Positions 13,000-25,350 of a DNA stretch of 64,000 bases are shown here, piece by piece. The position numbers and the translations under genes were made by a program. The stretch is from Manis javanica (taxonomy: Eukaryota > Chordata > Mammalia > Pholidota > Manidae): NCBI RefSeq assembly GCF_040802235.1, contig NC_133157.1:88150001-88214000 (forward strand), written 5' to 3'. Every line of letters starts with the position of its first letter. The stretch's first letter is position 1. The notes below the pieces were generated by a model that saw only the letters and a list, made by a program, of their open reading frames with translations, was not told the origin of the DNA and ran no database searches.

Positions 13000-13545
13000 A
13001 CACAGGTTCTCTGGTTCTTCTTCCATGACAGTGGGGGGCCCTTGGATCTGGGCCGGCCTGTCGTGCTTTGACTCATGGAGTGTGAAGACAGGAAGCCACG
13101 CCGGGTCCAGGCACAGCCCTCCAGACCAGTAGCTGTTTCTGTTGGTCTTTTGGAGCCCTGAGCTATCCCATGAGAGGTTTGACCACTTTAAGGCTATCTT
13201 GCTATGAGAACCCCGGACTATGTGAAGACACCCTGGAGAATAAGACACCATTCAGAGAGTGAAAGGCCGAGAAAGGCCGGTGAGCCCTGAGATGTGCTAA
13301 GTGCAGAGGTCATCTGGAAGGAAACGCCCAGCCCTGGGTGCCCCTGTTGGCCCTATGTCGCTCAGAGACCAATTATCCAGTTGAGCTCTTGCAAAATTCT
13401 TGACCCACAATATCATGAGCAAAATCAAATTGTTGTTTTAAGACCAAAAGTCATTTTTGAATTGTTTAAGACCAAACGGTTGTTTTAAGTTGCTAAGTTT
13501 TGGGGTAGTTTGTTATGTAACCCTAAGTAACTGGAAGACATTGAC
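13000..13545 (+). repeat. LTR-like relic (MaLR/ERVL type?)
   Basis: The end 'ttgttttaagttgctaagtt', 'ttggggtagtttgttatgta' and 'accctaagtaactggaagac' matches the 3' end of MaLR-type LTRs ('gctaagttttggggtaatttgttat...taactaata'). The body is too diverged to place, and the left border is a guess. Confidence 0.4.
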
Positions 13546-13679
13546 AGACCCTCAGGAAAAGATGAGAGGGGATTGGATGGAAGACCGTGAGGCCCTATGG
13601 GAATAGAAAAGCCAGTGACATTCTGGGGCAAAACCTGCATTCCTTAATAAAGGGACACACTCCCCTTGGTTGTGATGTA

Positions 13680-15620
13680 TTATCCTTTTTGTATCTGTAA
13701 GACCTGATCTGCCAATATTGCTTAGACTATTCTACATCTAGTTTCTGAGACATATTGGTCTGTACTTTTGTTTTCTAATAATGTCTTTGTGGTGTTTTGG
13801 TATCAGGGTAGTACTGGCCTCATAAATTGGGCTGAGAAGTATTTCCTTCTTTTTAAACGACTATATAGAGCATTACTGTTATTTCTTCCTTAAACAATTT
13901 GTAGACTTTACCAATGAAGTCATTTAGATCTTGGATTTTCTTTAGGAGGAAGTTTTAAGTACAATTTTAATTTCTTCAACAGATATAGGGTTAGTCAGTT
14001 TACCTATTTCTTCTAGAATGAGCTTTGGCAGTTTTTGCCTCTCAAGGAATTGGCCTGATATATCTAAGTCGTTGAAGTTATTGGCCTAAGATGTTCAAAA
14101 TATCCATTCATTATCCTTTGAATACCTGTGCAATCTGTAGGATGTTGCATTTGTGTTACTCTAGCTAGAGATTCATAAATGCTATGCTGCCGGTCTTCTC
14201 AGGGATTTGGTTTTACTTATTTTCTGTTGTCAATTTCATTGAAATTCATTCTGATCTTTATTATATCCCTTCTTCTGCTTACTTTAGGCTAACCTTGAAC
14301 TCTTCTAATTTCTTATGGTAGAAGTTGCAGTCATTATTTCAAGACCTTCTTTCTTTTCTGACACAGGCATCTGTGCTGTGGGTTTCCCTCTAAATACTGC
14401 TTCAGTGCATCCCCACAAATTTTGATATATGGTGTTTCAATTTTCATTCAATTCAAAATGCTTTCTTATTTCTTCTCCATCCCATGGGTCATTTACAAGT
14501 ATCTGGAGGACTCTTGAAATCTTTCTGTTACTGATTTATAATTTAATCCATTGTGGTCAGAGAATGTATTTTGTATGACTTGAATCCTTTTAAATTTATT
14601 GAGACTGTTTTATGGTACAGAATGTAGTCTATTTTCATAATTTTCTTGTGCATTTGGAAAGAATATTGCATGGAGAGTTTTATAAATATCAATCTCCTCA
14701 AGTTAAATGATAGTGTTGCTCAAATCCTCAATGTCCTTAACTCTTCTGTCTACTTCTTCTTCTGATTATTGAGAGAGAGGCATTGAAGCCTCCGACTCCA
14801 ATTACCAATTTGCCTTTCTCTCCTTTTGGCTTTTGCAGCAGTTATTTTGCTGTTATGTGCATAAATATTTAAATTTTAAATGTGTATATATTGTCTATAT
14901 TGTCATGTCCTCTTCATAATCTGACACTTTCATTATTGTAAAAAATCTTTCTCATCTTTGGTAATATTCTTTGCTTTGAAATTTATATTGCTGCATATGA
15001 ATATAGCTATTCTAGTTTATTTTGACTAGTGTTAACATGGTACATCTTTCTCCATCCTTTTACTTCAGCTATTGGTGTTGTTTTACTTAAAGTGCATTTC
15101 CTGTAAGCCACCTTGAGTTGGGTCTTTCTTTCTCCTTTAGCCTGATAATCTCTGACTTTTACTTATGGTGTTTAGGTATTTATACTTAATGTGATTATTA
15201 ATTTGATTATATTTAAGTAAATTATTTTGCTCTTTGTTTTCCATTTGTTTCATTGGCTGTTCATTCACTTTTCTCTCTGCTCTTGCTTCTTTTGGATTAA
15301 TTGAATTTTTTTATGATTCTATTTCATCTCATTCATTTGCTTGTAAGCCACAACTCAGTTTTGTTACTTCAGTGGTTGCTTAGGGTTTATGGTATATATA
15401 CATCAGTATGGTATTTAATGCATCAGTCTCCTGACAAGTGATATTACACCTTTTTATACAGAGTAGGAGAACCTTATAGTACTATGCTCCCATTTTCCTT
15501 TTCTTCTCTCTTCTAGTATTCTATTAATTCTTTATTCTATTGCTGTTATACACTTAACTTACACATGTCGTAAACCCCACAAACTGTTCTGTCACGCAGT
15601 CTTAGAGTCTAGATTGATCC
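13680..15620 (-). repeat. Old L1 ORF2 segment, minus strand
   Basis: In antisense orientation the segment runs through L1 ORF2 landmarks, such as 'ggtatcagggtagtactggc', 'tgtaagccaccttgagttgg' and 'tttacttatggtgtttaggt', which also occur in order in the two young L1s here. It contains no long open frame and is heavily mutated. It corresponds to the reverse-transcriptase to endonuclease part. Confidence 0.8.
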
Positions 15621-15984
15621 AAAGTCCATTCTCTCAATCTACATGCTGAACACCTCAACAAAACAAAACAAGAAAACACAAACAGAAGCAAAGACACAAA
15701 AATTCTCTGCTCAGATTTGGGCTTTGACAAGCCTCAGCTAGGAAGGGCTTTGCTGATTAAATGTAAGGCAGATCCTGGCTAAAATGCAACACAATCAGCA
15801 AATTCAACTGCTTTTTCGTATAGATTCTGCATGATTTCAACAATGCTTTCTCATTTAAGCCTAAAATAGCTGCTGGGATAAAACTGATAGATTTACAAAG
15901 TAATGTTACTATAAACTATTTTTTCAGGTGGGAAGTAAAATGCATGATGTAAGACATAGCTTTGTATTCTATAATGAATAAAAA

Positions 15985-16110
15985 TTGCTCATACATATGG
16001 TGCTTAAAGTGTGGTAGGCACCATTCTAAGTGCTGCATGTATATTAATTTAACCTTTCTTCATTGTAATGTACTCCATTTACAACAAGGCAGTGAGAATT
16101 GCTATATATG
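15985..16110. repeat. MIR/L2-type relic
   Basis: 'tggtgcttaaagtgtggtag', 'gcaccattctaagtgctgca' and 'tgtatattaatttaaccttt' match the common MIR/L2 block 'gcactgttctaagcgctttacatgtattaactcat'. Confidence 0.6.
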
Positions 16111-16939
16111 GCAATTCAGAAAATGTTTAGCTTGAAAGTATAATCAATTTTGAGAATGGTATGCATCCTGTTATATTACTTTGCTGCATTGGTTAGATTG
16201 GGATTTACCAAAAAGGATTTAGTTTCCATCCCATGTGAATACTAAATTTCTTTCTCTCCTTAAAAAGAAAAATACTTTGCATTTTATTATTTCAACAAGT
16301 TCTCAATCTTACTGTTTCAACTAGTCCTAATAAATTTTAGTTGTTACTCTTCATATCATTTTTATGATACGGCATCAGACTCTCAAATATATACTGAGAG
16401 GAGCAGGGTTGGAATTTTTGCCATAATACATTGTTTATATAATCTCCACCCCCTAAGAGATGAATAAATCATACATTCCTGTGTAGCAGGATAGAAGGAG
16501 TCCCCATGTGCTCCAGGGAAGGGACTCTGAGCACATCTAGGTAATGTCAGAGCCCCGATTCAAGGGCAAAAGACCACCTGAGGTGGCATTCCCACAGCTG
16601 GGGGCACAGACTCCACACAGGTGGTGGCATATCACTCCAAGAAGCCAGACAGGGTCAGGGAATGGACCAATCAGCCGTCCCACCAGCGAGGCTGCTGAGC
16701 TCTGTGCGTGGCTCTGAAGACACTTCTCCCCTGCTCCTCGCCATCAGGATGCTGTAGGCCACACCGTGCTCACAGATGATGTCTTAAGGAAGAGAAGAAG
16801 TGAAATCTGGGAAAAAAGATATGAATCAGCTCATATAGGGAATTAAGTATTGAATAAATATTGAATAAGAATAAGTCAAATATAGAGTATTACAAATAGT
16901 GACATATAATAAGGAGAAAATAGAGCAGCTGAGGGAGAT

Positions 16940-17428
16940 GGGAATGGTCAGCTTTGGGCAGGGTTGTCAGGGAAGGTGCCACTGAGAAGGTGACATTTGA
17001 GTAGAACCTAGAGAAGGTGAAGAGGCATGCCATGCATCCCGGGCATCAGGCACGAGGCCAGCCAGAGGAAGAATAAGGAAGCCAGTGAGGAAGGAGGGGG
17101 GAGGGTCATAGGAGCAGAGGGTACATGGAGGGCAGAGATCACTTGGAATGTGGGGGCCACTGGGGAGATGTTTGCTTTTCTTACAGATAGGGACTATGGC
17201 AGAGGAAGTTAGTGGGAGAGGAGGAAAAAATGTGAGTTGGATTTTGAATGTGTCATCCCAGATGCCATGTTGAGAATACACTTAGCAGGGTGAGGATGGA
17301 AGTAGACAGAGCAGGCGGGATGCTTTTGTGCTAATTCAGCTTTGAGATGATGGAGGCTCAGATCATGGTTGAGGTCATACAAATCTGCTGCTTTAAGGAT
17401 ATATCCTGAAGGTAGAGCCATCATGTTT
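16940..17428 (+). repeat. Ancient unnamed repeat, left half (split by L1 at 17429)
   Basis: 'tcagggaaggtgccactgag', 'aaggtgacatttgagtagaa' and 'gaggccagccagaggaagaa' belong to a long, old mammalian repeat. It continues without loss at 23462, after the L1 insertion. A second copy lies at about 29500-31080. I recognise the pattern from other mammals but cannot name it reliably. Confidence 0.6.
17413..17428 (+). repeat. Target-site duplication of full-length L1, left copy
   Basis: The 16-bp sequence tagagccatcatgttt occurs here and again at 23462-23477, directly flanking the L1. It is perfect, which marks a fairly recent insertion by target-primed reverse transcription. Confidence 0.93.
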
Positions 17429-18088
17429 TTTGTTTTTTTTAAAGTTTATTTTGGTATCATTAATCTACACTTACATGAAGGACATTATGTTTACTAGGAT
17501 CCCCCCTTCACCAAGGTCCCCCACATCCCCGTTCATGGTCACTGTCCATCAACATAGTAAGATGCTGTAAAATCACTACTTGTCTTCTCTGTGTTGCACA
17601 GCCCTCCCCATGCCCCCCCCACACTATACATGCTAATTGTAATGCCCCCTTTCTTTTTTCCCGCCCTTATCCCTCCCTTCCCACCAGTCCTCCCCAGTCC
17701 CTTTCCCTTTGGTAACTGTTAGTCCATTCTTGGGTTCTGTGATTTTGCTGTTGTTTTGTTCCTTCAGTTTTCCTTTGTTCTTATACTCCACATATGAGTG
17801 AAATCATTTGGTACTTGTCTTTCTCCACCTGGCTTATTTCACTGAGCATAATACCCTCTAGCTCCATCCATGTTGTTGCGAATGGTAGGATTTGTTTTTT
17901 TCTTATGGCTGAGTAATATTCCATTGTGTATATGTACCACATCTTCTTTATCCATTCATCTACTGATGGACATTTAGTTGCTTCCATATCTTGGCTATTG
18001 TAAATAGTGCAACAATAAACATAGGGGTGCATTAGTCTTTTTCAAATGGGAGTGCTGCATTCTTGGGGTAAATTCCTAGAAGTGGAAT

Positions 18089-19809
18089 TCATGGGTCAAA
18101 TGGTATTTTTATTTTGAGCATTTTGAGGAACCTCCATACTGCTTTCCGCAATGGTTGAACTAATTTACATTCCCACCAGCACTGTAGGAGGGTTCCCCTT
18201 TCTCCACAACCTCGCCAACATTTGTTGTTGTTTGTCTTTTGGATAGTAGCCATCCTTACTGGTGTGAGGTGATATCTCATTGTGGTTTTAATTTGCATTT
18301 CTCTGATGACAAGCGATGTGGAGCATCTTTTCATGTGTCTGTTGGCCATCTGAATTTCTTCTTCGGAGAACTGTCTATTCAGCTCTTCTGCCCATTTTTT
18401 TGGGTTATTTGCTTTTTGTTTGTTGAGGTGTGTGAGCTCTTTATATATTTTGGATGTCAACCCTTTATTGGATCTGTCATTTATGAATATATTCTCCCAT
18501 ACTGTAGGATACCTTTTTGTTCTATTGATGGTGTCCTTTGCTGTACAGAAGCTTTTCGGCTTGATATAGTCTCATTTGTTTATTTTTGTGTTTGTTTCCC
18601 TTGCCCGGGGAGAAATGTTCAAGAAGAGGTCACTCATGTTTATGTCTAAGAGATTTTTTCCTAAAAGTTTTATGGTATCATGACTTACATTCAAGTCTTT
18701 GATCCATTTTGAATTTACTTTTGTGTATGGGGTTAGACAGTGATCCAGTTTCATTCTCTTACATGTGGCTGTCCAGTTTTGCCAGCACCATCTGTTGAAG
18801 AGACTGTCATTTCCCCATTGTATGTCCATGGTCCCTTTATTGAATATTAGTTGACCATATATGTTTGGGTTAATGTTTGGACTCTCTATTCTGTTCCACT
18901 GGTCTGTGGCTCTGTTCTTGTGCCAGTACCAAATTGTCTTGATTACTGTGGCTTTGTAGTAGATCTTGAAGTTGGGGAGTGAGATCCCCCCCCACTTCAT
19001 TCTTTCTTCTCAGGATTGCTTTGGCTATTCGGGGTCTTTGGTGTTTCCATATGAATTTTTGAACTATTTGTTCCAGTTCATTGAAGAATGCTGTTGGTAG
19101 TTTGATAGGGATTGCATCGAATCTGTATATTGCTTTGGGCAGGATGGCTATTTTGACGATATTAATTCTTCCTAGCCACGAGCATGGTATCAGTTTCATC
19201 TGTTAGTGTCCCCTTAATTTCTCTTAAGAGTGACTTATAGTTTTCAGGGTATAGGTCTTTCACTTCCTTGGTTAGGTCTATTCCTAGGTATTTTATTATT
19301 TTTGATGCAATTGTGAATGGAATTGTCTTCCTGATTTCTCTTTCTATTAGTTTATTTTTAGTGTATAGGAAAGCCACAGATTTCTGTGTGTTAATTTTGT
19401 ATCCTGCAACTTTGCTGAACTCCGATATTAGCTCTAGTAGTTTTGCAGTGGAGTCTTTAGGGTTTTTTATGTACAATATCATGTCATCTGCAAATAGTGA
19501 CAGTTTAACTTCTTCTTTACCAATCTGGATTCCTTGTATTTCTTTGTTTTGTCTGATTGCCATGGCTAGGACCTTCAGTACTATGTTGAATAACAGTGGG
19601 GATAGTGGGCATCCCTGTCTTGTTCCCTATCTCAGAGGAAAAGCTTTTAGCTTCTCGCTGTTCAGTATGATGTTGGCTGTGGGTTTATCATATATGGCCT
19701 TTATTATGTTGAGGTACTTGCCCTCTATATCCATTTTGTTGAGAGTTTTTATCATGAATGGATGTTGAATTTTGTCAAATGCTTTTTCAGCATCTATGGA
19801 GATGATCAT
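18089..19809 (-). pseudogene. L1 ORF2 remnant of copy A: RT and C-terminal domain, broken
   Basis: Several short frames continue ORF2. A piece with [13 protein letters not shown] lies at 19809-19627, and the FADD catalytic motif of reverse transcriptase is at 19494-19483. C-terminal pieces follow at 19199-18572 and 18460-18089, the last with a Cys-rich [16 protein letters not shown]. Frame changes and stops separate the pieces. Confidence 0.85.
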
Positions 19810-20010
19810 GTGGTTTTTGTCTTTCTTTTTGTTGATGTGGTGGATGATGTTGATGGATTTTCAAATGTTGTACCATCCTTGCATCCCTGGGATGAATCCC
19901 ACTTGGTCATGGTGTATGATCCTTTTGATGTATTTTTGAATTCGGTTTGCTAATATTTTGTTGAGTATTTTTGCATCTATGTTCATCAGGGATATTGGTC
20001 TGTAGTTTTC

Positions 20011-21585
20011 TTATTTGGTGGGGTCTTTGCCTGGTTTTGGTATTAGGGTGATGTTGACTTCATAGAATGAGTTTGGGAGTATTCCCTCCTCTTCCATTTT
20101 TTGGAAAACTTTAAGGAGAATGGGTATTATGTCTTCTCTGTATGTCTGATAAAATTCTGAGGTAAATCCATCTGGCCTGGGGGTTTTGTTCTTTGGTAGT
20201 TTTTTGATTACTGCTTCAATTTCGTTGCTTGTAATTGGTCTGTTTAGATTTTCTGTTTCTTTCTGGGTCAGTCTTGGAAGGTTGTATTTTTCTAGGAAGT
20301 TGTCCATTTCTCCTACGTTTCCCAGCTTGTTAGCATATAGGTTTTCATAGTAGTCTCTAATAATTCTTTGTATTTCTGTGGGGTCTGTCGTGTTTTTTCC
20401 TTTCTTGTTTCTGATTCTGTTGATTTGTGTCGACTCTCTTTTCCTCTTAATAAGTCTGGCTAGAGGCTTATCTATTTTGTTTATTCTCTCGAAGAACCAG
20501 CTCTTGGTTTCATTGATTTTTTCTATTGTTTTATTCTTCTCAATTTTATTTATTTCTTCTCTGATCTTTATTATGTCCCTCCTGCTGACCTTAGGCCTCA
20601 TTTGTTCTTCTTTTTCCAATTTCAATAATTGTGACATTAGACCATTCATTTGGGATTGTTCTTCCTTCTTTAAATATGTCTGGATTGCTATATACTTTCC
20701 TCTTAAGACTGCTTTTGCTGTATCCCAAAGTAGTTGGTTCTTTCTGTTGTTGTTGTCATTTGTTTCCATATATTGCTGGATCTCCATTTTGATTTGGTCA
20801 TTGATCCATTGATTATTTAGGAGCGTGTTGTTAAGCCTCCATGTGTTTGTGAGCCTTTTTGTTTTCTTTGTACAATTTATTCCTAGTTTTATGCCTTTGT
20901 GGTCTGAAAAGTTGGTTGGTAGGATTTCAATCTTTTGGAATTTACTGAGGCTCTTTTTGTGGCCTAGTATGTGGTCTATTCTGGAGAATGTTCCATGTGC
21001 ACTTGAGAAGAATGTGTATCCTGTTGCTTTTGGATGTAGAGTTCTGTAGATGTCTATTAGCTCCATCTGTTCTAGTGTGTTGTTCAGTGCCTCTGTGTCC
21101 TTACTTATTTTCTGTCTGGTGGATCTGTCCTTTGGAGTGAGTGGTGTGTTGAGGTCTCCCAGAATGAATTCGTTGTATTCTATTTCCTCCTTTAATTCTG
21201 TTAGTATTTGTTTCACATATGCTGGTGCTCCTGTGTTGGGTGCATATATATTTATAATGGTTATATCCTCTTGTTGGACTGAGCCCTTTATCATTATGTA
21301 ATGTCCTTCTTTATCTTTTGCTACTTTCTTTATTTTGAAGTCTATTTTGTCTGATGCTAGTATTGCAACACCTGCTTTTTTCTCTCTGTTGTTTGCCTGA
21401 AATATCTTTTTCCATCTCTTGACTTTAAGTCTGTGCATGTCTTTGGGTTTGAGGTGAGTCTCTTGTAAGCAGCATATAGATGGGTCTTGCTTTTTTATCC
21501 ATTCTATTACTCTGTGTCTTTTGATTGGTGCATTCAGTCCATTTACATTTAGGGTGATTATTGAAAGGTATGTACTTATTGCCAT
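20011..21585 (-). pseudogene. L1 ORF2 remnant of copy A: endonuclease and start of RT
   Basis: A 524-codon open frame from ATG at 21585 encodes the apurinic-type endonuclease of L1. Visible motifs are LNVNGLN near the start, CCLQETH, the VAILASD region, INIYAPN, GDLNTPL and SDHKGI. These carry the catalytic-type N, E, D and H residues of this nuclease family. The frame closes at a TAA (20013-20011) just as the RT domain begins (LIPKPGKD precedes it), so the protein would lack reverse transcriptase. Confidence 0.9.
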
Positions 21586-21932
21586 TGAAAGTTTTAAGTT
21601 TGTGGTTACCAAAGGTTCAAGGTTAACTTCATTACTATCTTACTGTCTAACTTAACTCGCTTATTGAGCTATTATAAACACAGTCTGATGGTTCTTTATT
21701 TCTCTCCCTTCTTATTCCTTCTCCTCCCTTCTTCATATGTTATGTGTTTTGTTCTGTGCTCTTTTTAGGAGTGCTCCCTTCTAGAGCAGTCCCTGTAAGA
21801 TGCTCTGTAGAGGTGGTTTGTGGGAGGCAAATTCCCTCAACTTTTGCTTCTCTGGGAATTGTTTCATCCCTCCTTCATATTTAAATGATAATCGTGCTGG
21901 ATACAGTATTCTTGGTTCCAGGCCCTTCTGTT

Positions 21933-22640
21933 TCATTGCATTAAGTATATCATGCCATTCTCTTCTGGACTGTAGGGATTCTGTTGAGAGGTCTGATGAT
22001 AGCCTAATGGGTTTTCCTTTGTAGGTGACCTTTTTTTCTCTCTGGCTGCCTTTAATACTTTGTCCATGTCTTTGATCTTTGCCATTTTAATTATTATGTG
22101 TCTTGGTGTTGCCCTCCTTGGATCCCTTGTCATGGGAGTTCTGTGTACCTCTGTGGTCTGAGAGGCCATTTCCTCCCCTAGTTTGGGGAAGTTTTCAGCA
22201 ATTATTTCTTCAAAGAGACTTTCTATCCCTTTTTCTCTCTCTTCTTCTTCTGGTACCCCTATAATGTGGATGTTGTTCCGTTTTGATTGGTCACACAGTT
22301 CTCTTAAAATTCTTTCATTCCTGGAGATCCTTTTATCTCTCTCTGCATCAGCTTCTCTGTGTTCCTGTTCTATGTTTTCTAGTCCATTAATGGTCTCTTG
22401 CATCTCATCCATTCTGTTTTGAAGTCCTTCCAGAGCTTGTTTTATTTCTGTATTCTCCCTCCTTAGTTCTTGCATATTTCTCTGCAAGTCCATCAGCATG
22501 GTTATGACTTTTGTTTTGAATTCTTTTTCAGGAAGACTGGTTAAATCTACCTCCCCAGGTTCCTTCTCAGGGGAAGATGTAGAAGATATTGAAGCTGTCT
22601 GGGTTAGTCTTGTGTGGATCAAATTTTTTTGCCTTTTCGT
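21933..22640 (-). pseudogene. L1 ORF1 remnant of copy A (lost start codon)
   Basis: ORF1 encodes the L1 RNA-binding chaperone. The open frame shows an N-terminal basic stretch, a coiled coil (for example EEIIAEN and LRRENTEIKQAL heptads), an RRM-like part (NNIHIIGVPEEEEREKG) and a C-terminal domain (RHIIIKMAKIKD). At the position where copy B has the initiator ATG (54921), this copy has ACG (22640-22638). The frame shifts after AAREKK, in the C-terminal domain, so no full ORF1 protein is made. Confidence 0.85.
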
Positions 22641-23435
22641 GTTGATAGGTGCAGTGGAGTGCTATTGACGCATCTATCAGCTGGGAGAGTCAAGCCTCTT
22701 TCACTTGGCTCCTGGCCTTTCTTTAGTGGGACAACTGCGACCCCTAGTGGCTTGTGTTGGGTTATTGCATGTATACTGGGTCTCTGTATCTTGCCGGACT
22801 GGTATGGAGGAAGCTCCCTTGCTGTGGGCATGGCCAGCCTCAGGCTGCTGCTCTGCTATGGTGCAGCCCTGGAGGGGTAATGGATGGGGGGGTGCTGTTT
22901 GGCTGTTTACCTCCGTGAGGGGTCTCAGAGCTGTTGCCCAGGGGGTTAGTGTGCCCGGAGTTCCCTGTAATTTCCAGCTGCTGGACTGTGACCCGGGGTG
23001 CTTCCATCCAGTTGTGGGGTCCCTGTCCCTTTAAGACTTTCAAAAAGCACTCACTTTTCTTTGTCACAGGGGCGCTGGCTTCGGGACTCGTTCAAAGGTC
23101 TTACTGTCCTCCTTCCCTAGTATCCAGCACCCCATGCATGCACTGTGTCTGCGCTCTGGTGCAGATGGCTAGGGCTGGGTGTTTAGCAGTCCTGAGCTCC
23201 CTCTCCCTCCCCGCTCCGACTCCTCTCCTCCTGCTGGGAGTTGGGGTGAGGGGCCTCGGGTCCTGCCAGGCTGTGGCTTGTATCTCACCCCTTTCACCAG
23301 GTGCTGGCTTCTTGCAGGTGTGGATGTAGTCTGGCTGTTGTCCTGTGTCTTCTGGTCTCTCTTTTGGCATTAGTTGTATTTGTTGTATTTTCAAAAATAT
23401 ATGTTTTTTGGAGGAGATTCCCACTGTCCTACTCA

Positions 23436-23447
23436 TGCCGCCATCTT
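23436..23447 (-). promoter_or_regulatory. YY1-type site at the 5' end of L1 copy A
   Basis: The + strand reads tgccgccatctt. On the L1 strand this is an AAGATGGCGGC-type element within the first 30 bp. YY1 sites at this position set the transcription start of mammalian L1s. The motif is also kept in copy B (55541-55552). Confidence 0.7.
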
Positions 23448-23461
23448 GGCTACCTCCTCCA

Positions 23462-24055
23462 TAGAGCCATCATGTTTGCTGATGGATTTGATGTGGCATG
23501 TGGGAGAAAATGAGTCAAGGATGACCTCAGTGTCAATGTCTCTGGCCTGAGTATTATTTATTGAAATGGGAAAGATTTTGGGAGGAGTAGGTCAACAGCT
23601 GTTCTTTGTGTTTTAGATAGTTTTAAGTTGACCATGCCTCTCAGAAATTCAAGTGCTAATGTTGAGTATGTTACTGGGCTTATGACATTAGAATTCATAG
23701 GTACGATCTAGATGGAGATGCTCATTTAGGAGTGTCAGTCTACAGTTAGCATTTATAAATGAGACTGCATACCATTCAGAAGGGAATGAGACATTCCAAC
23801 ATTTAGAAGTGAGGGAAATTAGAGGAAACAGAAAATGAGATGGAGAAAAAGTGGTCAGTATGGCCAGAAGAAAACAAGGGGAATGAGATGTTCAGGAAAC
23901 CAAATGAAGAAAGTGTTTCAAGAAGGTGAGAGTCAAATGCTACCAGTAAGTCAAATAAGATTAAAACTTATTGACCCTTGGGGTTAGAACCACTAAAGTC
24001 ATTGAAGACCTTTTCAAGAGCAGCTTTTATGAAGAGGTACAGGTGAAATCCTGGT
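23462..24055 (+). repeat. Ancient unnamed repeat, right half (after L1 copy A)
   Basis: Continues the element broken at 17428: 'gctgatggatttgatgtggc', 'gagtcaaggatgacctcagt', 'gaagaaagtgtttcaagaag' and 'aagaccttttcaagagcagc' follow in the expected order. Its first 16 bp are the right-hand target-site duplication. Confidence 0.6.
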
Positions 24056-24059
24056 AGAA

Positions 24060-25350
24060 GTAATTTCAAGTTTAGTGAAGATGGTGGAATGAGGACTTCT
24101 GAAGATTCTATGCTCCATAAAAGTGATGCAAAAAACTAGAAAACTTACCGGAATCAACTTTTAAGATCCCTGAAAATTAATTAAAAGCTTGTAGCAATTC
24201 AGGGAGCATTTATGCAACACAAATGGCCAAGTCTCAGTAAGAAGGCGAAGTTCCATGGAGCTTTAACTTGCCCTATTCACATCTCTTTCTGTCCAGCTTT
24301 GCAAAACCTTGAAAATTAGCAGCCTGGCAGCCTCCAGGGAGGGCAGTGTGGAGGTGAAACTTCTTTACAGACTCATCTCAGGGAAGTGTCATTATTTGAC
24401 TTGCTTGAGGGTTCCCTGGGAAGCCCCACTTGAAAGTCTGTCTTTGTATAACTTGATTCAGAACTTCCTCCATGAGAAAATCCTTTTCTCAGAGGTGTTT
24501 GGTGAAAGCATTTAGCAGTAACTAGCTAACTTCACAACTGCACAAAGTTGGGGCAAACAATAAGCTAACAAAGCTCACAAGGGAAAACTGGAAAATAAGA
24601 TATCTATAGGTACTTTGGAAAATTCAAACACATTCCAGGGAATCTGGAATTCTATGCATGCCCAGGAATGTCCTGAGAAGGCCCAATCTCTCTGGCTGGT
24701 GTCAGCAGGAAGTGAGGGCTAAAGCAGAGTTGTCAACTCTCTACCTGAGTAATGAAGGCACATCCCAACGTGAATACAGCCCCTTGCCAAAAACTGGGAG
24801 ATTCTTCATTGGTTCCAGGTGTTTAAAGAGTTCTCTATCCAATCATTAGCTGACCACTAAGCTACTCAAGCAGAGACTTCAGTGCCTACACACCACAAAG
24901 ACTATAGATAGAATCCATTCAGAAAGGTAATTAAACACAGAAATAACAAGAAAAAGTCCTGGGAAGGAAAGAGAATATGATATCCAGAATTTTCATATGA
25001 TATTATTTAATATTTCCCACTTTAACAAAACTTTGTGAGATGTGCAAAGAAATAAGAAAGTATGGCCCATACACAAGAAAAGCATTCAATAGAAACTGTC
25101 CCTGAGGAAGCCTAGACATTGGACTTTCTAGACAAAGACTTAAATAAGCTGTTTTAAATATGTCTAAAGAATGAAAGGAAATCACATCTAAAGAAATAAA
25201 GGAAAATATGAGAACAATGTCTTACCAAATAGGGGAAATCAATAAAAGTGGAGTGGGTTCAAAAGAATACATCCAGAGATAAATTGAGTGAAAGCTAACT
25301 ATAGTGATGGGGGATAGATCATTGGTTCCTAGGGATTGAGTAGGGGGAGC
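24060..25350 (+). repeat. Old L1 5' region, sense orientation
   Basis: 'agtgaagatggtggaatgag' and 'gacttctgaagattctatgc', followed further on by 'agcctagacattggactttc', 'tagacaaagacttaaataag' and 'aaataaaggaaaatatgaga', are typical of 5' UTR/ORF1 sequence of old mammalian L1s. No open frame is left. The segment includes the left arm of an inverted repeat (24495-24699) and ends in a short piece of L1 3' tail (about 25280-25350). Confidence 0.6.
24495..24699 (+). repeat. Inverted repeat, left arm
   Basis: About 205 bp whose reverse complement lies at 25351-25562. Shared blocks include gaaagcatttagcagtaa, agctaacttcacaactgcac, aaacaataagctaac and attctatgcatgcccaggaa. The arms differ by scattered substitutions and small gaps. 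Confidence 0.85.

Larger units (their letters stand above)
17429..23461 (-). mobile_element. Full-length LINE-1 (copy A), minus strand
   Basis: About 6.03 kb, flanked by a perfect 16-bp duplication. Read on the minus strand it has a 5' UTR starting at about 23461, ORF1 (22640-21933 region), ORF2 (21585 down to about 17.9 kb), a 3' UTR and an A-rich tail (T-rich at 17426-17440). It lies within an old repeat. Both ORFs are disrupted, so it cannot move by itself. A closely related full-length copy lies at 49.6-55.56 kb and a truncated one at 29694-30249. It is on the strand opposite to ROR2, about 11 kb upstream of it. Confidence 0.96.

Noticed and set aside
20011-21585. The 524-codon L1 ORF2 frame as a host gene
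   Set aside because: It is the endonuclease part of L1 copy A, with the L1 structure and flanking target-site duplication. It is not a cellular gene.
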